The notes beneath the pieces were generated by a model. It did no database searches and was not told the origin of the DNA. It saw only the letters and a list, made by a program, of their open reading frames with translations. Position numbers and translations under genes: made by a program. Below, piece after piece: positions 17,437 to 25,473 of a stretch of 64,000 nucleotides of DNA (position 1 is its first letter; each line of letters opens with the position of its first letter). Origin of the DNA: Mycolicibacterium peregrinum (GTDB taxonomy: Bacteria > Actinomycetota > Actinomycetes > Mycobacteriales > Mycobacteriaceae); assembly GCF_001665785.1 (NCBI RefSeq), contig NZ_LZSO01000049.1, forward strand, positions 124,001 through 188,000. The letters run 5' to 3'.

Positions 17437-18648
17437 ATGCGCGCGGAGCAGACCTACCCCTCGGCCACACTCGCCGGTCCCGCTCCAGGGCGGCGATTGT
17501 CGCTGTTGTTGGTCGAGGACGACCGGGGCGATGCGTTGTTGGTCGAAGAGCAGATCGCCGACGTGGCCGGCACCGCCGACATCGACATGGCTTGGGTGCA
17601 GTCCATGTCGGCTGCCGAGCGGTCATTGATCAAGTCCCGACCCGACTGTGTTCTGCTCGACCTGAACCTTCCCGACGCGGACGGCATCGATGCGCTGCAC
17701 CGGCTGGGCAAGCTTGATCCGGCGATCCCGATCATCGTGCTCACCGGCCTGAACGACGAGCACTTCGGCGTCTCGGCGGTCGCTTCGGGAGCGCAGGACT
17801 ATCTCGTGAAGGGCCGTGTCGACCCGGAGATGCTGCGGCGGGCCGTCGTCTACTCCATCGAGCGCAAACGTGCCGAGTTGACCGCGGTGGACCTGCACGC
17901 GAGCCGACTGCGGGAACGGGAGAACGCGCGCCTGGAGCGTGGTCTGTTGCCGTCGCCACTGCTGTTGGAAGAACCGGGTGTCGAGGTCGTCACGCACTCG
18001 CTGCCGAGCCGCCGCGATGCCTTGCTGGGTGGTGATTTCTACGACATCGTCCAAACACCGGACCGGACGGTGCACGTGATGATGGGCGATGTGGCGGGAC
18101 ATGGACCGGACGAGGCCGCATTGGGGGTGGCTCTGCGCATCGGTTGGCGTGCACTGACATTCGCGGGCCTCCGGGGAAACGAGCGGATGCGTCAACTGGA
18201 CCGCGTGCTCACCACCGAGCGTCCAGGTCCGGGGATCTTCGCAACCTTGCTCAGCGTGGCGCTCGATCCCGACAGCGGGGAGTACGACGTGGTCCGTGCC
18301 GGCCACCCTGGCCTGCTCGCGCATGGTCCTGACGCCGTGCAGTGGATCGAGCCGGAGGCGGGTTCGGCGCTGGGGCTCGGCGCAAGGGAGTGGCCCGTCA
18401 ACCGACTGGCACTGCCAGAACAGCATGGTCTGCTACTTCTCACCGACGGATTGTTCGAGGGGCACGCCGGGCCCGGCGGCGCACGTCTGGGCGAAGAAGG
18501 GTTGCTCGAGCTGGCCGATTCGCTGGCGGCGCTGCCCGGCCGCGACTTCGTCGGTGCACTGGTCGCCGAGGTCGAATCCCGCGCGCGTCCGCACGGCGGT
18601 CTCAGCGATGACATCGCAGTGATCAGGGTGGAGCGTTCTTCGGTATGA
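17437..18648 (+). CDS. Response regulator with PP2C/SpoIIE (RsbU-type) phosphatase output (403 aa)
   Basis: N-terminal receiver domain: acidic pocket EDDRGD, phosphoacceptor Asp75 in LLDLNLPD, IVLTG and the lysine in YLVKG. A short coiled linker (RERENARLERGLLPSP) leads to a PP2C/SpoIIE phosphatase with metal aspartates in GGDFYD and GDVAGHG and the late GLSDDIAVI. The family dephosphorylates STAS-domain anti-sigma-factor antagonists when the receiver is phosphorylated. The ATG at 17437 has GGA about 10 bases upstream; GTG codons at 17407 and 17416 are alternatives. The kinase gene overlaps its stop by 4 bases, and a STAS protein that could be its substrate is encoded at 21112-21474. Confidence 0.88.
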   Translation: MRAEQTYPSATLAGPAPGRRLSLLLVEDDRGDALLVEEQIADVAGTADIDMAWVQSMSAAERSLIKSRPDCVLLDLNLPDADGIDALHRLGKLDPAIPIIVLTGLNDEHFGVSAVASGAQDYLVKGRVDPEMLRRAVVYSIERKRAELTAVDLHASRLRERENARLERGLLPSPLLLEEPGVEVVTHSLPSRRDALLGGDFYDIVQTPDRTVHVMMGDVAGHGPDEAALGVALRIGWRALTFAGLRGNERMRQLDRVLTTERPGPGIFATLLSVALDPDSGEYDVVRAGHPGLLAHGPDAVQWIEPEAGSALGLGAREWPVNRLALPEQHGLLLLTDGLFEGHAGPGGARLGEEGLLELADSLAALPGRDFVGALVAEVESRARPHGGLSDDIAVIRVERSSV

Positions 18649-20222
18649 AGCTCACGGTGCAAGGCTGGCAGAACCTGCTGGTGTCGGTGATGTGTGTGAT
18701 CGTCCTGACCGGCGCGATCGCCGGTATCGCTCTGGTGGCCCGGACCGACGCCGTATCGCGGGAGCTCATCGACGACATTCAGCCCGCTCGGGTTGCGGCG
18801 TATCAACTGCAGGCCGCCCTGCGCGACCAGGAGACGGCTGTGCGTGGGTACGCCATTGCCGCGGATCCGCGGTTCCTCGATCCCTACGGCGACGGGCAGG
18901 GTGCGGAATCGGCTGCGGCAGAGGATATCCGCGGTTACTTGGCCGGCCACGACGGCCTGCTGGCCGATCTCGAAACGATCGAGACTGCGGCGGCAGCGTG
19001 GCGGGCCAACTATGCAGAGCCGCTCATCGCCGGCGTCCAGGTGGGACGGCCCGCCGTCGTCGACCCCCGCACCGCAGATCGTGGGAAGACCGAGTTCGAC
19101 GGACTGCGCGAACTTTTCGATGTGCAGAACGCCAACCTCAGCCAGGCCCGACAGGCCAGTGTCGAGGAGTTGGGCCACGTCCGGGCCTGGCGCAACGGCG
19201 TGGTGATCGCGATGATCGCGGCGTTTTTCACCATGGCGGTGTTGTTGACGGTGCTGGTGCGCAGCGCCGTCACGCGCCCGCTCGAGGCGCTGGCAGCCTC
19301 GTGTCGCCGGATCACCGAAGGCAACTTCGGTGAACGCATCGTCCCGAAGGGCCCCAAGGACATACGGGCGATCGCAGCTGATGTCGAGGACATGCGGCAG
19401 CGCGTCGTCGAAGATCTAGACGCGTCGCAGTCGGCCAAGGACGCCCTCGATCAGCAGGCAGATGAATTGCGCCGATCCAATGCCGAACTTGAGCAGTTCG
19501 CATATGTGGCATCGCATGATCTTCAGGAGCCGTTGCGGAAGGTCGCATCGTTCTGTCAGCTGCTTGAGAAGCGCTACAGCGACAAACTGGACGAGCGGGG
19601 ACTCGAGTACATCGGCTTCGCCGTCGACGGCGCCAAGCGCATGCAGGTCCTGATCAACGACCTGCTGACGTTCTCGCGGGTGGGGCGGCTCAACGCCACC
19701 CATACCGAGGTCAACCTCGATGAGGCACTCGACAGCGCGCTGAAGAACCTGGCCACCTCCGTCGGGGAGTCGGGCGCCGAGATCGAGCGACCGGACGAGC
19801 CGTTGCCGCAGATAGACGGTGATCCCACACTCATGACCATGCTGTGGCAGAACCTGATCGGCAATGCGGTGAAGTTCGCCGGCGAGGGGGTTGTGCCCCG
19901 GATCGTCATCGACTGCCGGCCGGGTACCGGTGAACTGGCCGAGAACTGGGTATTCAGTGTTTCGGACAACGGGATCGGCATCGGTGAGGAGTTCGTGGAC
20001 AAGGTGTTCGTCATATTCCAACGCCTGCACGGACGCGACGCCTTCAGCGGCACCGGTATCGGGCTCGCGTTGTGCAAGAAGATCGTCGAGCACCACGGCG
20101 GATCCATCTGGATCGACACGTCGTACTCGCCCGGAACCCGGTTCATGTTCACCCTGCCCGCCACGCCCACGACCGTGCCTGACGTCGTGCCGGAAGCCCA
20201 GTTGGAAGGAAGTCCCAAGTGA
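18645..20222 (+). CDS. Sensor histidine kinase with CHASE3 and HAMP domains (525 aa)
   Basis: Domain order: N-terminal transmembrane helix, CHASE3-like extracytoplasmic domain (~35-180, with LRDQETAVRGY), second transmembrane helix (~185-208), HAMP, dimerisation box SHDLQEPLRKV with His291, N-box (NLIGNAVKF), G1 (SDNGIGIGEE) and G2 (GTGIGLALCKKI). This phytochrome-like HisKA group usually pairs with Rcp1-type stand-alone receivers, and one is encoded next in an overlapping GTGA. The ATG at 18645 overlaps the phosphatase stop. Membrane sensor; its signal is unknown. Likely phosphorylates one or both neighbouring receivers. Confidence 0.9.
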   Translation: MKLTVQGWQNLLVSVMCVIVLTGAIAGIALVARTDAVSRELIDDIQPARVAAYQLQAALRDQETAVRGYAIAADPRFLDPYGDGQGAESAAAEDIRGYLAGHDGLLADLETIETAAAAWRANYAEPLIAGVQVGRPAVVDPRTADRGKTEFDGLRELFDVQNANLSQARQASVEELGHVRAWRNGVVIAMIAAFFTMAVLLTVLVRSAVTRPLEALAASCRRITEGNFGERIVPKGPKDIRAIAADVEDMRQRVVEDLDASQSAKDALDQQADELRRSNAELEQFAYVASHDLQEPLRKVASFCQLLEKRYSDKLDERGLEYIGFAVDGAKRMQVLINDLLTFSRVGRLNATHTEVNLDEALDSALKNLATSVGESGAEIERPDEPLPQIDGDPTLMTMLWQNLIGNAVKFAGEGVVPRIVIDCRPGTGELAENWVFSVSDNGIGIGEEFVDKVFVIFQRLHGRDAFSGTGIGLALCKKIVEHHGGSIWIDTSYSPGTRFMFTLPATPTTVPDVVPEAQLEGSPK

Positions 20223-20662
20223 CCTCATCGGTCAACCGAGCCATTGACATCCTGTTGGTCGAAGACGATCCCGGTGACGAGCTCATCACCCGGGAAGCCT
20301 TCGAGCACAACAAGATCAAGAACAACCTGCACGTTGCCCGCGACGGCGAGGAAGGCTTGGACTTTCTGTATCGGCGCGGTGCCTTCGAAGGTGCGCCGCG
20401 CCCGGATCTGATCCTGCTCGACCTGAACCTGCCGAAATATGACGGCAGGCAGTTGTTGGAGAAGATCAAGTCGGATGTCGACCTGTGCCACATCCCGATC
20501 GTGGTGCTGACCACGTCGTCGGCCGAGGAGGACATCCTCCGCAGCTACAAGTTGCACGCCAACGCCTACGTCACCAAGCCCGTCGATCTGGACCAGTTCA
20601 TGAGTGCGGTCCGCCAGATCGACGAGTTCTTCGTTCAGGTGGTGCGGCTTCCGCAGTTCTGA
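20219..20662 (+). CDS. Stand-alone response regulator, Rcp1-like (147 aa)
   Basis: A single receiver domain with VEDDPGD acidic pocket, phosphoacceptor Asp68 in LLDLNLPKYDG, the TTS switch position and KP in YVTKPVDLDQF. The insertion RRGAFEGAPRPD between helix 2 and strand 3 is typical of Rcp1, the partner of phytochrome-type kinases. There is no output domain. The GTG start overlaps the kinase stop by 4 bases. The last 28 bases overlap the end of the RsbW-like gene on the opposite strand. It may act as a phosphate sink or shuttle for the kinase. Confidence 0.88.
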   Translation: MTSSVNRAIDILLVEDDPGDELITREAFEHNKIKNNLHVARDGEEGLDFLYRRGAFEGAPRPDLILLDLNLPKYDGRQLLEKIKSDVDLCHIPIVVLTTSSAEEDILRSYKLHANAYVTKPVDLDQFMSAVRQIDEFFVQVVRLPQF

Positions 20663-21078
20663 TCGATCTGATCCCACTGCAGGCGGACTTCGGTGCCTTC
20701 GTGGTTCGTGTCGATGACGGCTCGATCTGTGAGCGCGCGCATCAACGGGATACCGCGACCGCGGGCCGGGTTCGTGTGGTCTGTCTCGGCGATCCGCCAC
20801 ACGCCCTCATCGGTCACGGTGACGGTGAGTACCGCCCTGTCCCCGTCGTAATCGGCCCGCACGTGCATCAACCCGGGCGTCGAGGCATCGACATACGCGA
20901 ACTCCGCGGCGTTGGCCAGAGCCTCGTTCACGGCCAGGACCACATCGCTGGCCTTGGTGGGATCGAGCATGAGATGCGTGCTCAGCCAACTGGAGAACTC
21001 GCGGCGTATCTGCGCCGCATCTTCCGGTGCGGCCCTGACATGCTTCGTGAACTGAGCTGACTGGCCTGCTTCTGTCAT
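20635..21078 (-). CDS. RsbW-like anti-sigma factor / ATP-binding kinase (147 aa)
   Basis: A GHKL-fold HATPase_c_2 protein. The N-box is in VNEALANAAEFAY, the G1-like segment is VTVTDEGVWR, and GRGIPLMRAL forms the lid/G2 region. This is the RsbW/SpoIIAB class: it binds a sigma factor or phosphorylates a STAS antagonist. The downstream gene (21112-21474) on the same strand, transcribed just before it, encodes such a STAS protein. Compared with classic RsbW the N-box Asn is kept. In mycobacteria these modules feed into SigF; the cognate sigma factor is not in the window. Confidence 0.85.
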   Translation of the reverse strand: MTEAGQSAQFTKHVRAAPEDAAQIRREFSSWLSTHLMLDPTKASDVVLAVNEALANAAEFAYVDASTPGLMHVRADYDGDRAVLTVTVTDEGVWRIAETDHTNPARGRGIPLMRALTDRAVIDTNHEGTEVRLQWDQIDQNCGSRTT

Positions 21079-21111
21079 GTCGACCTGCTGGCTACCCCGT
21101 TGTGGCCGGTG

Positions 21112-21474
21112 TTATGTCTTCAATGCGGCGAGTGCCTCGTCGAGCGTCGCGTACAGATCGACGACCTCGGCGATTCCGACCAGTTTGAGCGGCCGGCTCG
21201 TTGCCGGTCCGTCGGCGACGACGGAGAACCGCGCGGTGTCGCCCAGCTGTTCCCGGGCGGCCACCAGCACGCCCATCCCGGCCGATGCCAGGAATTCCAC
21301 GGCGCTCATGTCGACAACGATGGCCGAGGGTGAGCTCTTGGCGGCAGAGGTGATCGCCTCTTCGAGTTTGGGCGCGGTGAGCATGTCGACCGTTCCGGTC
21401 ACTGCCACCACACTGACCTCTCCGACGCGGCTCTCCTCCACCGAGCAGCCTGCCGGGTCCGGTTGGCTGGTCAT
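21112..21474 (-). CDS. STAS-domain anti-anti-sigma factor, RsfB-like (120 aa)
   Basis: A STAS fold with the conserved phosphorylation loop FLASAGMGVLVAAR, in which the serine is the usual kinase target. The ATG at 21474 has GGAGGT six bases upstream, better than the ATGs further 5'. It is transcribed 33 bases before the RsbW-like kinase gene, and together with the REC-PP2C phosphatase (17437-18648) gives a full kinase/antagonist/phosphatase set. By family, the unphosphorylated form sequesters the anti-sigma factor and releases sigma. RsfB of the SigF pathway is the closest mycobacterial type I recognise. Confidence 0.87.
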   Translation of the reverse strand: MTSQPDPAGCSVEESRVGEVSVVAVTGTVDMLTAPKLEEAITSAAKSSPSAIVVDMSAVEFLASAGMGVLVAAREQLGDTARFSVVADGPATSRPLKLVGIAEVVDLYATLDEALAALKT

Positions 21475-21559
21475 CTGGTCACCTCCGACGTATCTCATGC
21501 ATCCATGGAAGACGGCATCCAAGGAGGCGTCGCCAAATACTAACGGTGTAGTCGGACCT

Positions 21560-22699
21560 TCATGCCAGGGCCTCGTAGAACAGGGTGAGATAGCGCGCGG
21601 TACGGGGCGATCCTTCGACGCCCGGACCCATCCTGTTCATCACATAGGCGAACGTGGCGCGGTGATCGGGATTGCAGGTCTCCCACGAACCGCCCCAGCC
21701 GCCCCAGAAGCAGGTCTTGCCGTCCGGGACGTAGGGCACCGTCTGTGTCTGCGGCAGGCCGAAGCCGAGGCCCCAGCGCAGCGGGTGGCCGAGCAGCACC
21801 AGGTCGGGGCCCTCGAGTTGCAGGTCGAAGATCGACTCGACCGTCTCGGGCCGGAGCAGCTTGACCCCCTCGACCGTGCCGCCCAGCGAGATCGCCGAGA
21901 GGATCCGGGCCAGCGACCGGGCGTTGCCGTGTCCGTTAGCCGCGCCGATGTCGGCGGCGCGCCAGTCCGCGGTGTTCGCGATCTCCGGTGACGGCGTACC
22001 CGTGAACGTCTTGAGCGCGATCTCGGATATCTGGTCGAGCGGAATATCGAGGGGTTCGTCCGCCGCGATGATGTCAGCGACGCGGTGATGGTCTTCGGGA
22101 CGCGCGCCGATCTGGAAGTCGGCGCCCAGCGGTGCCGCGATCTCGTCACGGACGAACTCTTTGAGCGACTTACCGGTCACGCGGCGCAGCACCTCGCCGA
22201 TCAGGTGGCCGTGGGTCAGCGCGTGGTACCCCGACGCGGTGCCCGGCTCCCACCACGGTGCCTGTGCGGCCAGCGCGGCCGTGGACGTCTCCCAGTCATA
22301 GCTGTCTTCGATCGCGAACGGCTGGTCCCATCCGGACAATCCTGAGCTGTGGGTCAGCAGGTGACGAAACTCGATGTCCTGCTTGCCGTTTGCGGCGAAT
22401 TCGGGCCAGTACTCGGCCACCGGTGTGTCGGCGGCGATCAGCCCGCGGTCGATCATCATGAGCCCGGACAGTGCGGTCACCGTCTTGGTGGACGAGAAGA
22501 CGTTGACGATGGTGTCGGACTCCCACGTGCGGGTCCTGGCGGCGTCGGCGTACCCGCCCCACATGTCGACGACGAGTTCACCGTCGATGTCGATCGCGAT
22601 GGCCGCCCCTGTCTCCTCTCCACTGGCCAGCCCGTCTGCCAACGCATCGCGGATCGAAGAGAAGCGGGCATCGCAGTGGCCGTGTACGAGGTCTTCCAT
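21560..22699 (-). CDS. Serine hydrolase, beta-lactamase/esterase (LipP/EstB) family (379 aa)
   Basis: Class C beta-lactamase-like fold. The nucleophile is in the SxxK motif VFSSTK (Ser69, Lys72). A tyrosine follows in SGYHALTHG, and the C-terminal GWGGSW segment replaces the KTG box. Mycobacterial relatives (LipD, LipL, LipP) are esterases rather than beta-lactamases. There is no signal peptide, so it is probably cytoplasmic. It is a monocistronic gene on the minus strand beside the STAS module, with no obvious functional link. Confidence 0.85.
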   Translation of the reverse strand: MEDLVHGHCDARFSSIRDALADGLASGEETGAAIAIDIDGELVVDMWGGYADAARTRTWESDTIVNVFSSTKTVTALSGLMMIDRGLIAADTPVAEYWPEFAANGKQDIEFRHLLTHSSGLSGWDQPFAIEDSYDWETSTAALAAQAPWWEPGTASGYHALTHGHLIGEVLRRVTGKSLKEFVRDEIAAPLGADFQIGARPEDHHRVADIIAADEPLDIPLDQISEIALKTFTGTPSPEIANTADWRAADIGAANGHGNARSLARILSAISLGGTVEGVKLLRPETVESIFDLQLEGPDLVLLGHPLRWGLGFGLPQTQTVPYVPDGKTCFWGGWGGSWETCNPDHRATFAYVMNRMGPGVEGSPRTARYLTLFYEALA

Positions 22700-22840
22700 C
22701 GCGACATCATCGCCGGACCATGCCCGTCACGGGCGCGATTCACCGAACCTGCGTGACAGCTCGCCCGACTCCGGGAATTCGTCGGGATTGGCCAGGACCA
22801 GTGCCTCCGTGGCCGCCGTGTTTCGACCGTGCGGCCCGGG

Positions 22841-23386
22841 TTACCAGTTGTAGTAGCCGCCCTCGGGGCCGAGCATGCGTTCCAGGCGGGCCCGGTTGAT
22901 CCGGGCCAACTCGTTGCGGACCACCTTGCGTTCGGTGTCGCGGTCATTGTGCAGCCGGTCGAGGATCCCGGCCATGGCCCGGTGCGCGCAGCCGGCGCCC
23001 GATGTCGCGGCCGGGGCCGCTCCGTCTTCCACGAACATCACGAAGCCGAACCCGAACCGCTCGGTGTAGTGCTGGACCTCGGCGTTGAGCTGTGTCATCA
23101 CCGCGGGATCGTCGTCCCACACCGAGCACTGTTCGCACACCGACTTCGGGCTGCGTGGACGCCGCCCGATGTGCGGATAGGCCTGCAGTACCCGGTCGAT
23201 GGAATCCTCACCGAGACTGAACAGCAGGGCGTCGGCCTGCCGGAACAGTGCGTCATGGTCGGCGAACGGACGGCCACCGGCCAGATCGGTCGCGAGCACC
23301 ACGCTGTAGCAGCACTCGTACACAGCGTGCACCGCACGGCGCGTCGGCAACGCGTTGTACGCCTCAAGTCCCATGCCCTGATGCAT
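22841..23386 (-). CDS. OHCU-decarboxylase-like protein (181 aa)
   Basis: The all-helical pattern matches 2-oxo-4-hydroxy-4-carboxy-5-ureidoimidazoline decarboxylase (UraD), the last step of urate to allantoin: GRPFADHDALFRQAD, then a PHIGRRP segment, and a C-terminal FGFVMFV with NDRDTERK and NELARINRARLERML. At the usual catalytic AHPRIG motif it reads AYPHIG, so the catalytic His appears replaced by Tyr. A CEQC pair follows. No other urate gene is nearby. I use the ATG at 23386 (AGGTG upstream); GTG 23419 and ATG 23374 are alternatives. Activity is doubtful. Confidence 0.7.
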   Translation of the reverse strand: MHQGMGLEAYNALPTRRAVHAVYECCYSVVLATDLAGGRPFADHDALFRQADALLFSLGEDSIDRVLQAYPHIGRRPRSPKSVCEQCSVWDDDPAVMTQLNAEVQHYTERFGFGFVMFVEDGAAPAATSGAGCAHRAMAGILDRLHNDRDTERKVVRNELARINRARLERMLGPEGGYYNW

Positions 23387-23474
23387 CAACACCTGCTCAG
23401 CATGAGAGGCGTAGAGCACAGGGGAGTTACCCCGTGTTACAGCGAGGCAAACTCTGCTGGGAGCTACGACGGAG

Positions 23475-23963
23475 CTAGTGGCCTTCGGCCTTGAACCGCT
23501 CGACCGAACGCTGCAACTCGGCCTCGGCCTCTTCGCGGCCCACCCAGTCGGCGGTCTTGACGAACTTGCCCGGCTCCAGGTCCTTGTAGTGCACGAAGAA
23601 GTGCTTGATCGCGTCGAGTTCGAACTGGGACACGTCGCCGAGGTCCTGGATGTGGTCCCAGCGCGGGTCTCCGGCGGGCACGCACAGCAACTTGTCGTCG
23701 CCGCCGGCCTCGTCGGTCATCTTGAACATCGCCACCGGGCGGGCCTCGACGGTGCATCCGGGGAACACCGACTCGGGCAGCAGCACCAGCGCATCCAGCG
23801 GATCGCCGTCCTCGCCGAGGGTGTCTTCGAAGAATCCGTAGTCGGCGGGGTAGCCGAATGCGGTGTAGAGGTAGCGGTCGAGCTTGACCCGGCCGGTTTC
23901 GTGGTCAACCTCGTACTTGTTGCGCGAACCCTTCGGGATCTCGATGACGACGTCGAACTTCAC
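23475..23963 (-). CDS. ppa: Inorganic pyrophosphatase, family I
   Basis: A 162-residue soluble pyrophosphatase, the same length as the M. tuberculosis enzyme (Rv3628). The signature DGDPLDALVLL carries the metal-binding aspartates, and YPADYGF and KHFFVHYKDLEPGKFVK are conserved. It hydrolyses pyrophosphate released by biosynthetic reactions in the cytoplasm. The GTG at 23963 gives MKFDVVIEIPKG, matching the family N-terminus. It is divergent from dacB with 127 bases between the starts. Confidence 0.97.
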   Translation of the reverse strand: MKFDVVIEIPKGSRNKYEVDHETGRVKLDRYLYTAFGYPADYGFFEDTLGEDGDPLDALVLLPESVFPGCTVEARPVAMFKMTDEAGGDDKLLCVPAGDPRWDHIQDLGDVSQFELDAIKHFFVHYKDLEPGKFVKTADWVGREEAEAELQRSVERFKAEGH

Positions 23964-24090
23964 CGTCGCGGCTCCTTCGCATCTGCGGTCGGTCTTGGGT
24001 CGTCGGGCGACGACGCGGGTCAACCCTAATCGAGCGATAGTCTGGCCTAAACGGGTGGCTCGTCCCCACCACCGGCAGAGCAGGAGAAAT

Positions 24091-25473
24091 ATGCGGCCCA
24101 CTCGGTGGCGGCAGTCCACCCATGTGGCGGTTGGCGTCGTGGTCTTGATGCTGGTCGCCGGTGTCGTCGCGCTTGCTGCCGTTCTCACCGGGCACCGTTC
24201 CAGTGATGCCGCGGCGGCCACACCTGCGCCTCCGCCTGCGACTGCGAGCCCGGGGATCGTCCCGGTGGACATGTCGGCGCCGAGCCCGACCGTGAGCGGC
24301 CTGGCCGCCGCACTGGCCCCGGCTCTGGCCAACCCCGATCTCGGTCTGGTGACGGGCCGGATCACCGACGCCGAGACCGGCGCCGAACTGTGGGAGCAGA
24401 ATTCCGGGGTGCCGATGCAGCCGGCGTCGGTCAACAAGGTGCTGACCACAGCCGCGGCGCTGCTCACGCTGGACCGCAACGCCAGGCTGGCCACGACCGT
24501 CCTGGCCGTCGACTCGGAGCCCGGGCTGGTGGTGCTCAAGGGCGGCGGGGACACCACGCTCTCGGCGGCGCCGGACGACACCGACACCTGGTACAAGGGT
24601 GCGGCCCGGATCAGCGACCTCGCCGAGCAGGTGCGCGGCAGCGGGATCACGGTCACCGCGGTGCGGGTGGACACCAGTGACTACAGCGGCCCGACGATGG
24701 CCCCGGGATGGGATCCCGCCGACATCGAGGGCGGTGACATCGCACCGATGGAGCCGGTGATGCTCGACGGTGGACGCATCCAGCCGACAACGGTGGAGTC
24801 CAGACGTTCGACCACACCGGCGCTCGACGCGGGCCGGGCCCTGGCCACCGCCCTGCGGGTGGACCCCGCGACGGTGACGGTGCTGCCCGCGGAGGTCTCG
24901 GGTGGCAGGCAGATCGCCGCGGTGCAGTCCGCGCCCCTGATCGAGCGCCTGCGCCAGATGATGAACGAGTCCGACAACGTGATGGCCGAGTCGATCGCCC
25001 GTGAGGTCGCCGCCCAACTGCACCGGCCGCAGAGTTTCGACGGCGGTGTCGACGCGGTGACGAGCAAGCTCGAAGGCGTCGGCATCGACATGTCGGCCGC
25101 CAAGCTGGTCGATTCCAGCGGCCTGTCGACCGATGACCGGCTGACCGCCCGGATCCTCGACGAGGTGGTCAACCTCGCGGCGGGCAACACCGAACCCGCC
25201 ATGCGGCCGCTGGTGGATCTGCTGCCCATCGCCGGGGGCAGCGGCACGCTGTCCAACCGCTACCTCGACACCGATGCCGGGCGTGACGCGGCGGGCTGGC
25301 TGCGGGCCAAGACCGGATCGTTGACCGGGACCAACGCGCTGGCCGGCATCGTCACCGACGACAACGGCCGGGTGCTGACGTTCGCGCTGATCTCCAACAA
25401 CGCCGGGCCCACCGGACGCACTGCAATCGACGAGCTGGCCGCGGTGCTGCGGTCGTGCGGATGTGGCACGTGA
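24091..25473 (+). CDS. dacB: D-alanyl-D-alanine carboxypeptidase/endopeptidase, PBP4 family
   Basis: An S13 peptidase of 460 residues (Rv3627c is about the same). An uncleaved-looking N-terminal membrane anchor (VAVGVVVLMLVAGVVALAA) precedes a Pro/Ala linker. The SxxK motif is PASVNK with nucleophile Ser113, SxN is in NESDNVM, and KTG is in AKTGSLTGT. It acts on peptidoglycan stem peptides outside the membrane. The ATG at 24091 has AGGAG just upstream. The next gene overlaps its stop by 4 bases, starting a dacB-protease-tilS-hpt unit. Confidence 0.95.
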   Translation: MRPTRWRQSTHVAVGVVVLMLVAGVVALAAVLTGHRSSDAAAATPAPPPATASPGIVPVDMSAPSPTVSGLAAALAPALANPDLGLVTGRITDAETGAELWEQNSGVPMQPASVNKVLTTAAALLTLDRNARLATTVLAVDSEPGLVVLKGGGDTTLSAAPDDTDTWYKGAARISDLAEQVRGSGITVTAVRVDTSDYSGPTMAPGWDPADIEGGDIAPMEPVMLDGGRIQPTTVESRRSTTPALDAGRALATALRVDPATVTVLPAEVSGGRQIAAVQSAPLIERLRQMMNESDNVMAESIAREVAAQLHRPQSFDGGVDAVTSKLEGVGIDMSAAKLVDSSGLSTDDRLTARILDEVVNLAAGNTEPAMRPLVDLLPIAGGSGTLSNRYLDTDAGRDAAGWLRAKTGSLTGTNALAGIVTDDNGRVLTFALISNNAGPTGRTAIDELAAVLRSCGCGT

